Positions 1 through 6,777 of a DNA stretch of 28,985 bases are shown here, piece after piece; the first letter of the stretch is position 1; each line of letters starts with the position of its first letter. The translations under genes were made by a program, and so were the position numbers. The DNA comes from Elusimicrobiota bacterium. GTDB taxonomy: Bacteria > Elusimicrobiota > Elusimicrobia > Elusimicrobiales > Elusimicrobiaceae. The stretch lies in the NCBI GenBank assembly GCA_023398295.1, contig JAEWSL010000058.1:1-28985 (forward strand). Direction: 5' to 3'. The notes below the pieces were generated by a model that was given only the letters and a program-made list of their open reading frames with translations, made no database searches and had not been told where the DNA came from.

Positions 1-886
1 TGCGCAGCATTGCCACCATGCGCGCTTCGGATAAAAATTGCTCGCGCACCGTTGAGCTTCGCAGAAGTTCCGGCTTGATTCTTTTTACGGCCACTTTGCG
101 TTTAAGCGTATTATCGTAAGCTTCGTAAACTTTGCCCATGCCGCCTTCGCCTATGGAGCGCATGAAATTGTATTGTTCCTTAAGGTTTACTTCTTTTATG
201 CGTCTGCCCTGCTTATCTTTGAGCGGCTGGAAATATCCCCTGTAGCGCAGGACAATAAAGAAAACCATCACAAAAACCACGCATACTATATAAACAAAAA
301 ACCACGAGGGCATCGTGCGTCCCGACCTTCTGGCCGCGTTTGCTTTTGCCCTGCCTAAAGAAGTTTTTTCCACAAATATTTTTTGTTTAAGTTCTTCGGC
401 GTAAGAATATCTGGGATTTAATTTCAGCGCGGTTTCAACGTCTTCTTTGGCTTTTGTTATATCTTCCGTTTTGTAATAAGTTTCCGCGCGGGTTGTGTAA
501 GCCTCCACGTTTGAAGGCTGCAGCGCTATGGCCTGATTTGCGTAATAGATTGCGCTTTCAAAATCGCCTTTGCAATGGTAGGCCTGGGCCATCAAAGTGT
601 CCATGCGCGTGTCTTCAATGCCCTGATTAAGATACGACCTTATATTAGCAATAGCTTCAATGCAGCTTCTGCGGTTATTTTTCTTTATTAAAGGGGCAAT
701 TTCTTCTATGGCGCGGGTAATTTCTTCCGTATAATCCTGCGGGGCTTCCGTTGGGGCGGCCGCGTTTGCGCCGTAGCGCGGTTCAATTTTTATGGGACCT
801 TGCTGAGTGTTTTCCTGTGCATTTAACGACGGCGCCGCACAAAGCAGCGTAAACAGTATAGCGGGAAGAAGGTTTTTGATTCGCAT
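1..886 (-). CDS. Receptor-type Ser/Thr protein kinase with extracytoplasmic TPRs (5' part; runs off the window)
   Basis: Reading the minus strand from the ATG at 886 gives 295 open codons to the window edge, so the C-terminal part of the kinase is missing. The order is: a signal peptide (residues 1-23, ending LNAQ), two TPR-like helix pairs (about 93-160), one membrane helix (about 195-214), a short basic linker, then a Hanks-type kinase domain. The kinase shows its glycine loop GEGGMGKVY (from G246) and the VAVK lysine (K268). The activation loop and catalytic Asp lie outside. The topology places the TPRs in the periplasm and the kinase in the cytoplasm, the reverse of common PknB-type order. 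Expected role: phosphorylating cytoplasmic proteins in response to an envelope or partner-protein signal; the ligand is unknown. There is no Shine-Dalgarno. TATAAT (904-899) and an overlapping TAAGAT (899-894) lie just before the ATG. The family call is firm; the physiological role is not. Confidence 0.88.
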   Translation of the reverse strand, partial: MRIKNLLPAILFTLLCAAPSLNAQENTQQGPIKIEPRYGANAAAPTEAPQDYTEEITRAIEEIAPLIKKNNRRSCIEAIANIRSYLNQGIEDTRMDTLMAQAYHCKGDFESAIYYANQAIALQPSNVEAYTTRAETYYKTEDITKAKEDVETALKLNPRYSYAEELKQKIFVEKTSLGRAKANAARRSGRTMPSWFFVYIVCVVFVMVFFIVLRYRGYFQPLKDKQGRRIKEVNLKEQYNFMRSIGEGGMGKVYEAYDNTLKRKVAVKRIKPELLRSSTVREQFLSEARMVAMLR

Positions 887-981
887 AATAATTATCTTAT
901 TATATAATGGCTGTCATTACAAGTGCCCAAAGTCCTACTTTAATAATTAACGACATTTTGTATTAAAAGCAGATATGTCAG

Positions 982-1179
982 GCGCACAATTTTTAATATT
1001 TGGGTAAATTTTGATTTTTAGCCTCCTAACGTAGTGAGTTTGCTGCGCTCCTATTCTTCTTCCTATGTGTAGTCGGCAATAAAAATCAAAATTTCCTCCA
1101 AATCTGAAAAATCGCGCAGGTAACACAAACGGGCGTTCAACGGACGGCTATGTCAACGGCGCGCGCCCTAACACATACG
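982..1179 (+). repeat. Structured dispersed repeat, copy 1
   Basis: This stretch matches 6462-6710 in three blocks in the same order. Block 1 begins GCGCACAATTTT and runs into ATATTTGGGTAAATTTT. Block 2 contains AATTTCCTCCAAATCTGAAA. Block 3 begins GGGCGTT and runs through GCTATGTCAACGGCG to GCGCCCTAAC and CATACG. Blocks 1 and 2 are inverted repeats of each other: arms 998-1020 and 1080-1103 pair over about 22 bp with one irregularity, closing a 59-nt core. The core differs from that of copy 2 in length and sequence. In block 3 the four differences between the copies (from GGGCGTT to CATACG) are all transitions, and each would change an amino acid in the one open frame, so it looks like an RNA or DNA element and not a gene. 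Confidence 0.75.
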
Positions 1180-1284
1180 GCTCTTGCGTCTTTGCCGCGC
1201 AAAATAAATTTCACTCCGCTTTTTGCAAATATAATACAACGCGGCAAACTATATCCCGTCGTATAGGACGGCTATATTCATAAT

Positions 1285-1293
1285 TGGTATAAT
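1285..1293 (+). promoter_or_regulatory. Extended -10 promoter of terC, 6 nt before the ATG
   Basis: The sequence TGGTATAAT is a perfect extended -10 (TGnTATAAT). No good -35 is present, which extended -10 promoters tolerate. The -10 ends 6 nt before the ATG at 1300, so transcription would start at or next to the start codon. This predicts a leaderless mRNA. Confidence 0.6.
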
Positions 1294-1299
1294 ATATAT

Positions 1300-2250
1300 A
1301 TGCATGGACACCTCTATATGTGGATTGCTTTTTGGATAATCGTAGTCATAGCCCTGTTTATTGATTTGGCCGTTATGGGCAAACATCACGGCAAAGTTAC
1401 CATAAAAGAAGCTCTCGTTATGGTGGGGGCGTGGGTAAGTTTGGCGGCGGCTTTCGGCGGCGCAATATGGCTTGTGCACGGCGCGGCACAGGCCTTGGAT
1501 TATTTTACGGGATACATAATAGAGTACTCTCTTTCCGTAGATAATATGTTTGTTTTTATAATGATATTTTCCTACTTTGCCGTGCCGCAGGAATATCAGC
1601 CTAAAGTTTTGCTATGGGGCATCTTGGGCGCAGTTGCAATGCGTTTTTTATTTATTTTCGTTGGCGTGCAGCTTATAACGCAGTTTAGGTTTATGATATA
1701 CATCTTCGGCGCGTTGCTTATTTATACGGCCGTAAAGATGCTGGCAAGCAAAAAAGAAGGGGAGTTTGATCCTTCCAAAATGCCTGTCTTAAAACTGCTT
1801 AAAAAGATAATGCCCGTTAAGGACGATTACCACGGCGATAACTTTTTTGTCCGCGCGCAGCGCGACGGTAAAATGAAACTTTTTGCCACCCCGCTTTTTG
1901 CGACCGTGCTTGTTATAGAGGTGTCTGACCTGATTTTTGCCGTTGACTCAATACCGGCCGTTTTATCCATAACGCACGATACTTTTATCGTCTATACGTC
2001 AAACATATTTGCGGTAATCGGCCTGCGTTCTTTATATTTTTTGCTTAACGGCATGGCAAATAAATTTGAGTATCTTAAGTACGGCATAGCGGTGATATTG
2101 GCTTTTGTGGGAGTAAAGATGCTTATATCTCACTATTATCACATAGCGACGCTTGCTTCGCTTGCGGTGATAGTGGGCATTTTGGGCGCGGCGGTTTTGG
2201 CTTCCGTCATAAAACACCGCAAAGAAGAGGCGTTGCAAAACGCGAAATAA
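1300..2250 (+). CDS. TerC/Alx family integral membrane protein (probable metal ion exporter)
   Basis: The product is a 316-residue polytopic membrane protein with about nine hydrophobic segments, the usual TerC/Alx length. Family signatures are clear: EYSLSVDNMFVF near residue 75 and VIEVSDLIFAVDSIPAVLS near residue 205, two acidic membrane motifs related by the internal repeat typical of the family. Alx-type members are linked to manganese export and to loading metal onto secreted enzymes; TerC itself is named for tellurite resistance. The substrate cannot be read from sequence. The ATG at 1300 has no Shine-Dalgarno and sits 6 nt after an extended -10; an in-frame ATG at 1318 (residue 7) is a possible alternative start. 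I found no room for a yybP-ykoY manganese riboswitch, which often precedes this family. The ssrA promoter seems to lie inside the 3' end of this gene. Confidence 0.92.
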   Translation: MHGHLYMWIAFWIIVVIALFIDLAVMGKHHGKVTIKEALVMVGAWVSLAAAFGGAIWLVHGAAQALDYFTGYIIEYSLSVDNMFVFIMIFSYFAVPQEYQPKVLLWGILGAVAMRFLFIFVGVQLITQFRFMIYIFGALLIYTAVKMLASKKEGEFDPSKMPVLKLLKKIMPVKDDYHGDNFFVRAQRDGKMKLFATPLFATVLVIEVSDLIFAVDSIPAVLSITHDTFIVYTSNIFAVIGLRSLYFLLNGMANKFEYLKYGIAVILAFVGVKMLISHYYHIATLASLAVIVGILGAAVLASVIKHRKEEALQNAK

Positions 2251-2262
2251 ATTTGCTATGCT
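2233..2262 (+). promoter_or_regulatory. Probable ssrA promoter
   Basis: TTGCAA (2233-2238), an 18-nt spacer ending in TGC, then TATGCT (2257-2262), that is, an extended -10-like box. It overlaps the last codons of terC and would give a start near 2269, leaving a short 5' extension to be removed from pre-tmRNA by RNase P. GATAAT at 2285-2290 is too close to the mature 5' end to serve. Confidence 0.4.
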
Positions 2263-2291
2263 CATTATACGCAAGCAGTAGTTTGATAATC

Positions 2292-2635
2292 GGGGGCGAC
2301 CAGCTTTGACAGATATCGCTGAGGCCCGGTTGCAGGTAGCGGTTGACCAGGCCGCTTAAAATAGGGTCAACAACATAGTTGGCAACAACTATAACAACAA
2401 CGTTTGGGCAACAGCCTAAACCCGTTTGCTTTACTTCACCGTCGGGTGAAGCGTAACGGTTAAGAAGACGGTTGCTGCGCGCAAGGTTAGTTTTGCCTAA
2501 GCGCGCTTAAGACAAAGCAAACAGGTAAAGTTTCAACGGCTTCGGGTATGAAACTTTACTAAAAAACCGAAGCTAAACCTGTAGTAACCGAGCTGTATGG
2601 ATGTTTGGACGCGGGTGCGAATCCCGCCGCCTCCA
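2292..2635 (+). ncRNA. ssrA: tmRNA (transfer-messenger RNA)
   Basis: A 344-nt one-piece tmRNA. The 5' GGGGGCG pairs with 3' CGCCTCC (2628-2634) as a 7-bp acceptor stem with one G-U, followed by discriminator A2635. The T arm is GCGGG, loop TGCGAAT, CCCGC (2611-2627). The reading frame resumes after TAGTT at GGC (2381) and encodes the tag GNNYNNNVWATA, ending in TAA at 2417-2419. Hairpin-rich pseudoknot sequence follows, for example CTTCACC GTC GGGTGAAG. With SmpB, tmRNA rescues stalled ribosomes and tags the unfinished protein for proteolysis. CCA is not encoded (the gene continues CTTTT) and must be added by nucleotidyltransferase. The tag starts with Gly and ends ATA where most tags end ALAA or similar. 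Confidence 0.96.
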
Positions 2636-2646
2636 CTTTTATTTAT

Positions 2647-2680
2647 CCGTCGAGGGATTATTTTCCTAACGGTATTTTTT
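2647..2680 (+). terminator. Probable ssrA terminator
   Basis: CCGT (2647-2650) pairs with ACGG (2669-2672), and AGGGA (2653-2657) with TTCCT (2663-2667) across a small internal loop; TATTTTTT follows. The stem is modest but correctly placed between ssrA and the next gene. Confidence 0.5.
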
Positions 2681-2719
2681 GCGAAAACGATTTTAATTTT
2701 TTAGGAGGATTTTTCTTTT

Positions 2720-4120
2720 ATGGCTAATATTCACTTTGGCACAGACGGCTGGCGCGGAATTATAGCGTGGGATTTCACTTTTGAGCGCGTGCGCGCTTTA
2801 GCGCAGGCCCTGGCCGATTTTATAAATCTCAACAGCCCTTCAACCTTAGGCCCTAAGATGAAACTTGTCGTCGTGGGTTATGACCGCAGATTTTTATCGG
2901 ACCAGTTTGCCTCCGATATAGCAAGCATCTTAAAGCTTAATAAACTTGACGTAACTTTGCTTGATAAACCCGCGTCTACCCCTATGATAAGCTGTCTTAC
3001 CCATTCCAAATTTTGGCTGGGGGTTATGGTGACGGCCTCCCACAACAAAGCGCATTATAACGGTATTAAAATCAAGGTGGCGGGGGGATCTATTTCCTCA
3101 AAACTTACAAAAGAGATTGAGGAATTCTTGGGTCAAAAATCCGTTCTCTACATTCCGGGCCACAGCGTGGAGCCTTCTTCGGGTTTTGAAAAAGTCTATT
3201 TTAAGTATGTAACCTCCAAAGTTAACCTGAAAAAAATTACCGCCTTAAAAGGCAAAGCGGCCGTGGACTATATGCACGGCAGCGCCGCGGGTTATTTGGA
3301 GCAGGTTTTGGGCCCCGCCCGCGTAATTGCGCTGCGCGGCGAACATGATCCCTGTTTTGGCGGCGTGCAGCCGGAGCCCAGGGAAGAAAATCTGGACGCT
3401 CTCAAAAAAGCCGTGGTTGCAAACAAATGTCTTTTGGGCATCGCTTTTGACGGGGATGGGGACCGCGTCGCTCTTATTGACGAAAAAGGCAAATATCTTA
3501 CGCCGTGTCTTGTGTCGGCGATAGTATTTAATCATCTTACGCACACGCGCAAACTTAAAGGGCGCGCTTTGCAGTGCGTTTCCATGGGATACCTTAATAA
3601 GAGGATTGCGCGCAAAGCCGGCCTTGGTTTTGAGGAAGTGCCCGTCGGCTTTAATAATGTGGCCGAGCACTTTTTGTTTGAAGACATCGCCTTTGGCGCC
3701 GAAGAATCGGGCGGATATTGCTGGCCGGGCGTTATCCCCGAGCGCGACGGCCTTACGCTTGCTTTATTTGTAATGGAAATTATGGCTTTGCGCAAAAAAT
3801 CTTTAAGCGAGCTTTGCAAAGAAATTGAAACTTTATACGGCGTTTCAAATTATATGCGCAAAGACGTGCCTTTGGCAAAACCTCTGGATAAAAACGCTAT
3901 GGCCGAAAGGATTAAAAAGAAACTTCCCAAAAAGATTTTAGGACGCAATGTGGTAGAAGTTCTTACTATTGACGGCCTGAAAATTATTTTGGATAATGAC
4001 GACTGGCTTTTAATGCGTCCTTCCGGGACGGAGCCTGTTTTGCGCCTCTACGGCGAAACGGCCGATAAAAAGCAGACGCAGGCTTTTATTGATTTTGGCG
4101 CAAAGTTGGCGGGCGTTTAG
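2720..4120 (+). CDS. Alpha-D-phosphohexomutase (phosphoglucomutase/phosphomannomutase family)
   Basis: The 466-residue cytoplasmic enzyme has the usual family length and all four active-site signatures: the phosphoserine loop TASHN (S107), the Mg2+ loop DGDGDR (D244-R249), the sugar-binding loop GAEESGG (E328, E329, S330) and the phosphate-binding loop RPSGTEP (R433-P439). It interconverts hexose 1- and 6-phosphates through a phosphoserine enzyme and a bisphosphate intermediate, feeding nucleotide-sugar, glycogen or envelope polysaccharide synthesis. Glucose and mannose specificity cannot be separated by eye. The N-terminus HFGTDGWRGI fits the family start. AGGAGG lies before the ATG with a rather long 11-nt spacer. 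A GlmM role is less likely because the sugar loop is of the GEES(G) type used by PGM/PMM enzymes. Confidence 0.93.
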   Translation: MANIHFGTDGWRGIIAWDFTFERVRALAQALADFINLNSPSTLGPKMKLVVVGYDRRFLSDQFASDIASILKLNKLDVTLLDKPASTPMISCLTHSKFWLGVMVTASHNKAHYNGIKIKVAGGSISSKLTKEIEEFLGQKSVLYIPGHSVEPSSGFEKVYFKYVTSKVNLKKITALKGKAAVDYMHGSAAGYLEQVLGPARVIALRGEHDPCFGGVQPEPREENLDALKKAVVANKCLLGIAFDGDGDRVALIDEKGKYLTPCLVSAIVFNHLTHTRKLKGRALQCVSMGYLNKRIARKAGLGFEEVPVGFNNVAEHFLFEDIAFGAEESGGYCWPGVIPERDGLTLALFVMEIMALRKKSLSELCKEIETLYGVSNYMRKDVPLAKPLDKNAMAERIKKKLPKKILGRNVVEVLTIDGLKIILDNDDWLLMRPSGTEPVLRLYGETADKKQTQAFIDFGAKLAGV

Positions 4121-4186
4121 GCGGCGCGGAAGTTTTATTAATGCGCTCTTATAAGGGGATTTATTTTTATAAATATAAGGGTTATT

Positions 4187-4549
4187 ATGAAAAAGATAAT
4201 TATTGTAGATGATTCCACAGTCCTCAGGACAACCATACAAAACGCGCTTGACAGCGCAGGCTACGACGTTATAGGAACGGCCGAAGGCTCAAAAGCGCTT
4301 TACGCTATGCTTGAAGACGGCAATATCCCCAATCTGATTTTGCTTGATATGTTCTTCCCCGACGAAAACGGCATAGACATCTTAAAAACGCTGAAAGAAA
4401 AATATCCTAAAATAAAAATACTTGTCATAACGGGTATGAATCAGGAAGCCCTAAATAAGGAAGTAAAACGCTGCGGCGCCGACGATATTTTGTACAAGCC
4501 TTTTGATATGGAAGATTTGACTTTTGCCATGCAAAAGCTTTCGCTGTAA
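4187..4549 (+). CDS. Single-domain response regulator (CheY-like receiver)
   Basis: The 120-residue protein is a complete receiver domain and nothing more. It has the acidic pair D8/D9 (IIIVDDS), the phosphoacceptor D54 (LILLDMFFP), the switch threonine T82 (VITG) and the conserved lysine K104 (YKPF). It has no DNA-binding or enzymatic output domain, so it should act by protein contact, as CheY or Spo0F do. No histidine kinase, chemotaxis or motility gene is nearby. It lies 66 nt after the phosphohexomutase on the same strand and has its own TAAGGG ribosome site, so it may be cotranscribed with that gene. A strong bidirectional terminator follows. Its partner kinase and target are unknown. 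Confidence 0.9.
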   Translation: MKKIIIVDDSTVLRTTIQNALDSAGYDVIGTAEGSKALYAMLEDGNIPNLILLDMFFPDENGIDILKTLKEKYPKIKILVITGMNQEALNKEVKRCGADDILYKPFDMEDLTFAMQKLSL

Positions 4550-4581
4550 GAAAACCGGCGTTTAACATTTATGGCGTAAAC

Positions 4582-4613
4582 AAAAAGCCCCGTCTTTTAA
4601 GACGGGGCTTTTT
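4582..4613. terminator. Bidirectional intrinsic terminator between the response regulator and rplI
   Basis: Perfect stem AAGCCCCGTCTT / AAGACGGGGCTT around a two-base loop, flanked by A and T runs on both sides, so it works on either strand. It serves the response regulator (+) and the rpsF-ssb-rpsR-rplI operon (-). Confidence 0.92.
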
Positions 4614-4631
4614 GCGCGTAAGAGTTAAAGC

Positions 4632-5090
4632 TTATTTCGTTTTTTCTTCAACGGCGTCAATATGCACTTTGATTTTTGCATAGACGGTCGGCTTGAAATA
4701 TATTGAAACTTCGGTGTCCCCGATTTTCTTGATTGGGGTAAAGATATCAATATGATCTTTTGTTACCTTATGGCCAAGTTCAGCCAGACTTTTTTGCACG
4801 TCTGCCTTTGTAACCGAACCGAAAACAATGCCTTCAATATTTACGGTTCTGGAGTAAGACAGAACAATGCCGTTAAGTTTAGCCGCGGCTTCTTTTGCCT
4901 TTGCGAGCTCGGCTTCAATTTTTTTCTGGCGGCGTTGCGCGCCGAGTTCCCAATTCTTAATTACGTCGGCGGTTGCCGTCTGGGCTAATTTCTGCGGCAG
5001 CAAAAAGTTGCGCGCGTATCCGGGTTTAACCTCAACGATTTCGCCCACGGTGCCCAAATTTTTAACGTCTTCTCTTAAAATAACTTTCAT
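4632..5090 (-). CDS. rplI: 50S ribosomal protein L9
   Basis: The product is 152 residues, normal for L9. The N-terminal rRNA-binding domain has MKVILREDVKNLG and the signature VKPGYARNFLLPQKLA. A long charged connecting helix (about 42-75) and the C-terminal domain (about 76-148) follow. L9 binds domain V of 23S rRNA near the L1 stalk and restrains neighbouring ribosomes on the same message. AGGAGA lies 8-10 nt before the ATG. It is the last gene of the rpsF-ssb-rpsR-rplI operon, 23 nt after rpsR, and ends at the bidirectional terminator. Confidence 0.98.
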   Translation of the reverse strand: MKVILREDVKNLGTVGEIVEVKPGYARNFLLPQKLAQTATADVIKNWELGAQRRQKKIEAELAKAKEAAAKLNGIVLSYSRTVNIEGIVFGSVTKADVQKSLAELGHKVTKDHIDIFTPIKKIGDTEVSIYFKPTVYAKIKVHIDAVEEKTK

Positions 5091-5113
5091 CTAAAAAATC
5101 TCCTGTTAATAAA

Positions 5114-5440
5114 TTATTTTTTGGGCAGGCAGTAGGGCAGGAAAGCCAAATTTCTGTCCCTTTTTACCGCCTCAGTTACCTGGCGCTGATGCTTGGCGCA
5201 GGCGCCGGTTATCCTTCTTGATAAAATTTTGCCGCTTTCCATGGTAAAGCTTTTGACAAGCTGGATATTTTTGTAATCAATATGATCAATTTTCTCGGCG
5301 CAGAATTTGCAAACTTTGCGTCTGGCCTCAAAACGTTTTCTCGGGCCGCCAAAAGGCTTGCCCGTCCTGTTTTCCTGCGCGGAGGCCGCGTTTGCCGCAG
5401 GCGCGCCGCTTTCGGTTTTTATTACTTTTTCTTCTGCCAT
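5114..5440 (-). CDS. rpsR: 30S ribosomal protein S18, with N-terminal extension
   Basis: The product is 108 residues; bacterial S18 is usually about 75-80. The extra length is an Ala/Glu/Gly-rich, probably disordered N-terminal tail (about 1-32), followed by a basic patch and the S18 core. The core keeps C44-x2-C47 and C81-x2-H84, the zinc-binding (C+) form of S18. S18 pairs with S6 on the 30S platform, and S6 is encoded in the same operon. The ATG at 5440 has AGGAAAGG upstream. A start inside the tail is possible in principle, but no other ATG with a ribosome site was seen. The 64-nt gap to ssb is short and holds no terminator. Confidence 0.96.
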   Translation of the reverse strand: MAEEKVIKTESGAPAANAASAQENRTGKPFGGPRKRFEARRKVCKFCAEKIDHIDYKNIQLVKSFTMESGKILSRRITGACAKHQRQVTEAVKRDRNLAFLPYCLPKK

Positions 5441-5504
5441 ATATTATTTACCTTTCCTCAAAAAAAATTATTTACGGCCGCTGTTTGGGCGGGCGTTTGT
5501 CCGG

Positions 5505-5933
5505 TTAAAAGGGGACGTCGTCTTCCGCAATATCGTCTGCCGAAACGGAGGTTTCCGCAGGCGCAGAGTCCATATTTTCGGCGCTCTGCAATATTTGCAG
5601 GCGGCGCGCGGTAATACGCAGGACTTTTCTGTTTTGGCCCGATCTGTCAACAAACTCGTTCATAGTCAGCCTGCCCTCAACTACAACGGGGCAGCCTTTT
5701 TTGAGTCTGTCTTTTGAGCGTTCCGCCGACGGCCCGAAAAGGGTTACCGGCACATAGGCCACATCTTCCTTCCACTCGCCCGTTGCATTATCCATATATC
5801 TTCTGTTCACGGCGACGTCAAAACTGCAAATGGGCTGGCCTTTTTGCGTCATTCTATTATCGGGATCGCGCGTCAGTCTGCCGCTTATGATAATAAAATT
5901 TAATTCCGGAATACGCATCTGCCCGCTGGCCAT
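5505..5933 (-). CDS. ssb: Single-stranded DNA-binding protein
   Basis: The 142-residue protein has one OB fold (about 8-115): LNFIIISGRLTRDP, then PICSFDVAVNRRY and GCPVVVEGRLT. A short acidic tail ends DDVPF, the tip that docks replication and repair proteins. It coats single-stranded DNA as a tetramer. The linker between fold and tip is short. The ATG at 5933 lies one base after the rpsF stop (TAA-T-ATG), so translation is probably coupled; a second in-frame ATG at residue 6 (5918) is an alternative. Its place between rpsF and rpsR is a widely conserved order. Confidence 0.97.
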   Translation of the reverse strand: MASGQMRIPELNFIIISGRLTRDPDNRMTQKGQPICSFDVAVNRRYMDNATGEWKEDVAYVPVTLFGPSAERSKDRLKKGCPVVVEGRLTMNEFVDRSGQNRKVLRITARRLQILQSAENMDSAPAETSVSADDIAEDDVPF

Positions 5934-5934
5934 A

Positions 5935-6273
5935 TTAAACCGTCCCCGCGGCCGGAGCCGCTTCTTTCTTCACCGGTTTTGTTTTGGGTTCAACGTAAGA
6001 CATAACCGAAGACCTTAAAACGTTTTGATTGAGTTTTAAGTTTTCGTTCAAGGCCTTGATAAAGGAGGTCTGCGCGTTGAACTTCATATAAAGGTAAAAA
6101 CCTTCGTGGTTCTTAGCGATGTCATGGGAGAATCTGCGCCTCCCCAGCTTTTCTTCAGACACAATTTCTCCGCCTGAGGAAACGATAAATTCCTTCGCCT
6201 TATCGGCAAAAGCCGCCACCTCGCCGTCGGTGAGTTGGGGCTTGAGTATAATTACTGTTTCGTAAGTTTTCAT
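5935..6273 (-). CDS. rpsF: 30S ribosomal protein S6
   Basis: The product is 112 residues, with the S6 start MKTYETVIILKP, the RRRFSHDI segment and a YLYMKFNA strand, then a Lys/Ala/Pro tail typical of S6. S6 binds the 30S platform as a heterodimer with S18. It is the first gene of the operon, and AAGGA precedes the ATG. The leader holds a terminator-like hairpin (6325-6296) and an extended -10 promoter (6408-6379), so regulation by attenuation or by S6:S18 binding is plausible. Confidence 0.98.
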   Translation of the reverse strand: MKTYETVIILKPQLTDGEVAAFADKAKEFIVSSGGEIVSEEKLGRRRFSHDIAKNHEGFYLYMKFNAQTSFIKALNENLKLNQNVLRSSVMSYVEPKTKPVKKEAAPAAGTV

Positions 6274-6290
6274 AGTCCTTTTTTTGATAT

Positions 6291-6325
6291 AAAAAATATC
6301 TACGGAGCGTTAGCTCCGCCGATAT
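6291..6325 (-). promoter_or_regulatory. Terminator-like hairpin in the rpsF leader (candidate attenuator)
   Basis: On the minus strand GATAT... the stem is ATATC, a GG/TA internal loop, CGGAGC, tetraloop TAAC, GCTCCG, GATAT, followed by a T run (6295-6291), all before rpsF and after its promoter. Just upstream is a perfect palindrome ATATCTAGATAT, and further up GATATA ... AATATC, so these arms can pair in alternative ways. S6:S18 is known to bind rpsF leaders in many bacteria; I cannot confirm that consensus here. Confidence 0.55.
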
Positions 6326-6378
6326 CTAGATATTTTTCGGTTGTTCACCAGATGCCGCGGTATATCTTGTCCAAAAAT

Positions 6379-6408
6379 ATTATAGCAGATTGGGGGCTTC
6401 CCCGGCAA
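6379..6408 (-). promoter_or_regulatory. rpsF operon promoter
   Basis: On the minus strand TTGCCG (6408-6403), an 18-nt spacer, then TATAAT (6384-6379) preceded by TGC, giving an extended -10. A GGGG-AAG-CCCC inverted repeat overlaps the spacer and could be a protein site. The leader to rpsF is about 100 nt. Confidence 0.65.
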
Positions 6409-6461
6409 CCCCCTTATGATAACGGCTAACGGCGGGATAGTATTAGAGGCATATATATCGT

Positions 6462-6710
6462 GCGCACAATTTTCCATATTTGGGTAAATTTTTACCTTCG
6501 TATCGCTAGCGTATCGTTTGGGCTGCGCCTCAAACTTCGTGATACGCGGCGCTAGCAGCCCGCGTGGCAGAGGAATAAACAAGCTTCAAGTACCCACGCG
6601 GTCTTTACGTCAGACAAAAATTTCCTCCAAATCTGAAAAACCGCGACAGCTTATCACAAATGGGCGTTTAACGGACAGCTATGTCAACGGCGTGCGCCCT
6701 AACGCATACG
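6462..6710 (+). repeat. Structured dispersed repeat, copy 2
   Basis: This copy has the same three blocks as 982-1179 in the same order and orientation, also in a gap between divergent genes. The pairing arms are 6478-6493 and 6616-6632. The core between them is about 120 nt, twice that of copy 1, and is itself folded: CGCTAGCG palindrome, GTATC/GATAC and GTTTG/CAAAC stems, then CCGCGTGG pairing with CCACGCGG across 26 nt. Block 3 is followed at once by an intrinsic terminator, which suggests transcription from the left. Confidence 0.75.
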
Positions 6711-6714
6711 ACCA

Positions 6715-6737
6715 GCGCGCAGTTGGCGCGCTTTTTT
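6715..6737 (+). terminator. Intrinsic terminator just after repeat copy 2
   Basis: GCGCGC (6715-6720), loop AGTTG, GCGCGC (6726-6731), then six T (6732-6737). No gene ends upstream on this strand, so it presumably ends an RNA made from the repeat. Confidence 0.65.
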
Positions 6738-6777
6738 GCCGTTATCAATTAGTGCCGTCTTTGCGCGAGGTTGGCAG

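Larger units (their letters stand above)
887..1299. other. Divergent intergenic region between the kinase gene and terC
   Basis: These 413 bases hold no credible gene. They contain AT-rich promoter sequence for the kinase gene (minus), copy 1 of the dispersed repeat (982-1179) and the terC promoter (1285-1293). The stretch 1180-1284 shows only weak inverted pieces, and I assign nothing to it. Confidence 0.7.

Noticed and set aside
1060..1299. Manganese (yybP-ykoY) riboswitch before terC
   Set aside because: The only good promoter is 6 nt before the ATG and no matching stem architecture was seen.
6310..6582. 90-residue minus-strand frame over the rpsF promoter and repeat
   Set aside because: It overlaps the rpsF promoter and the palindromic core; no ribosome site and no recognisable protein.
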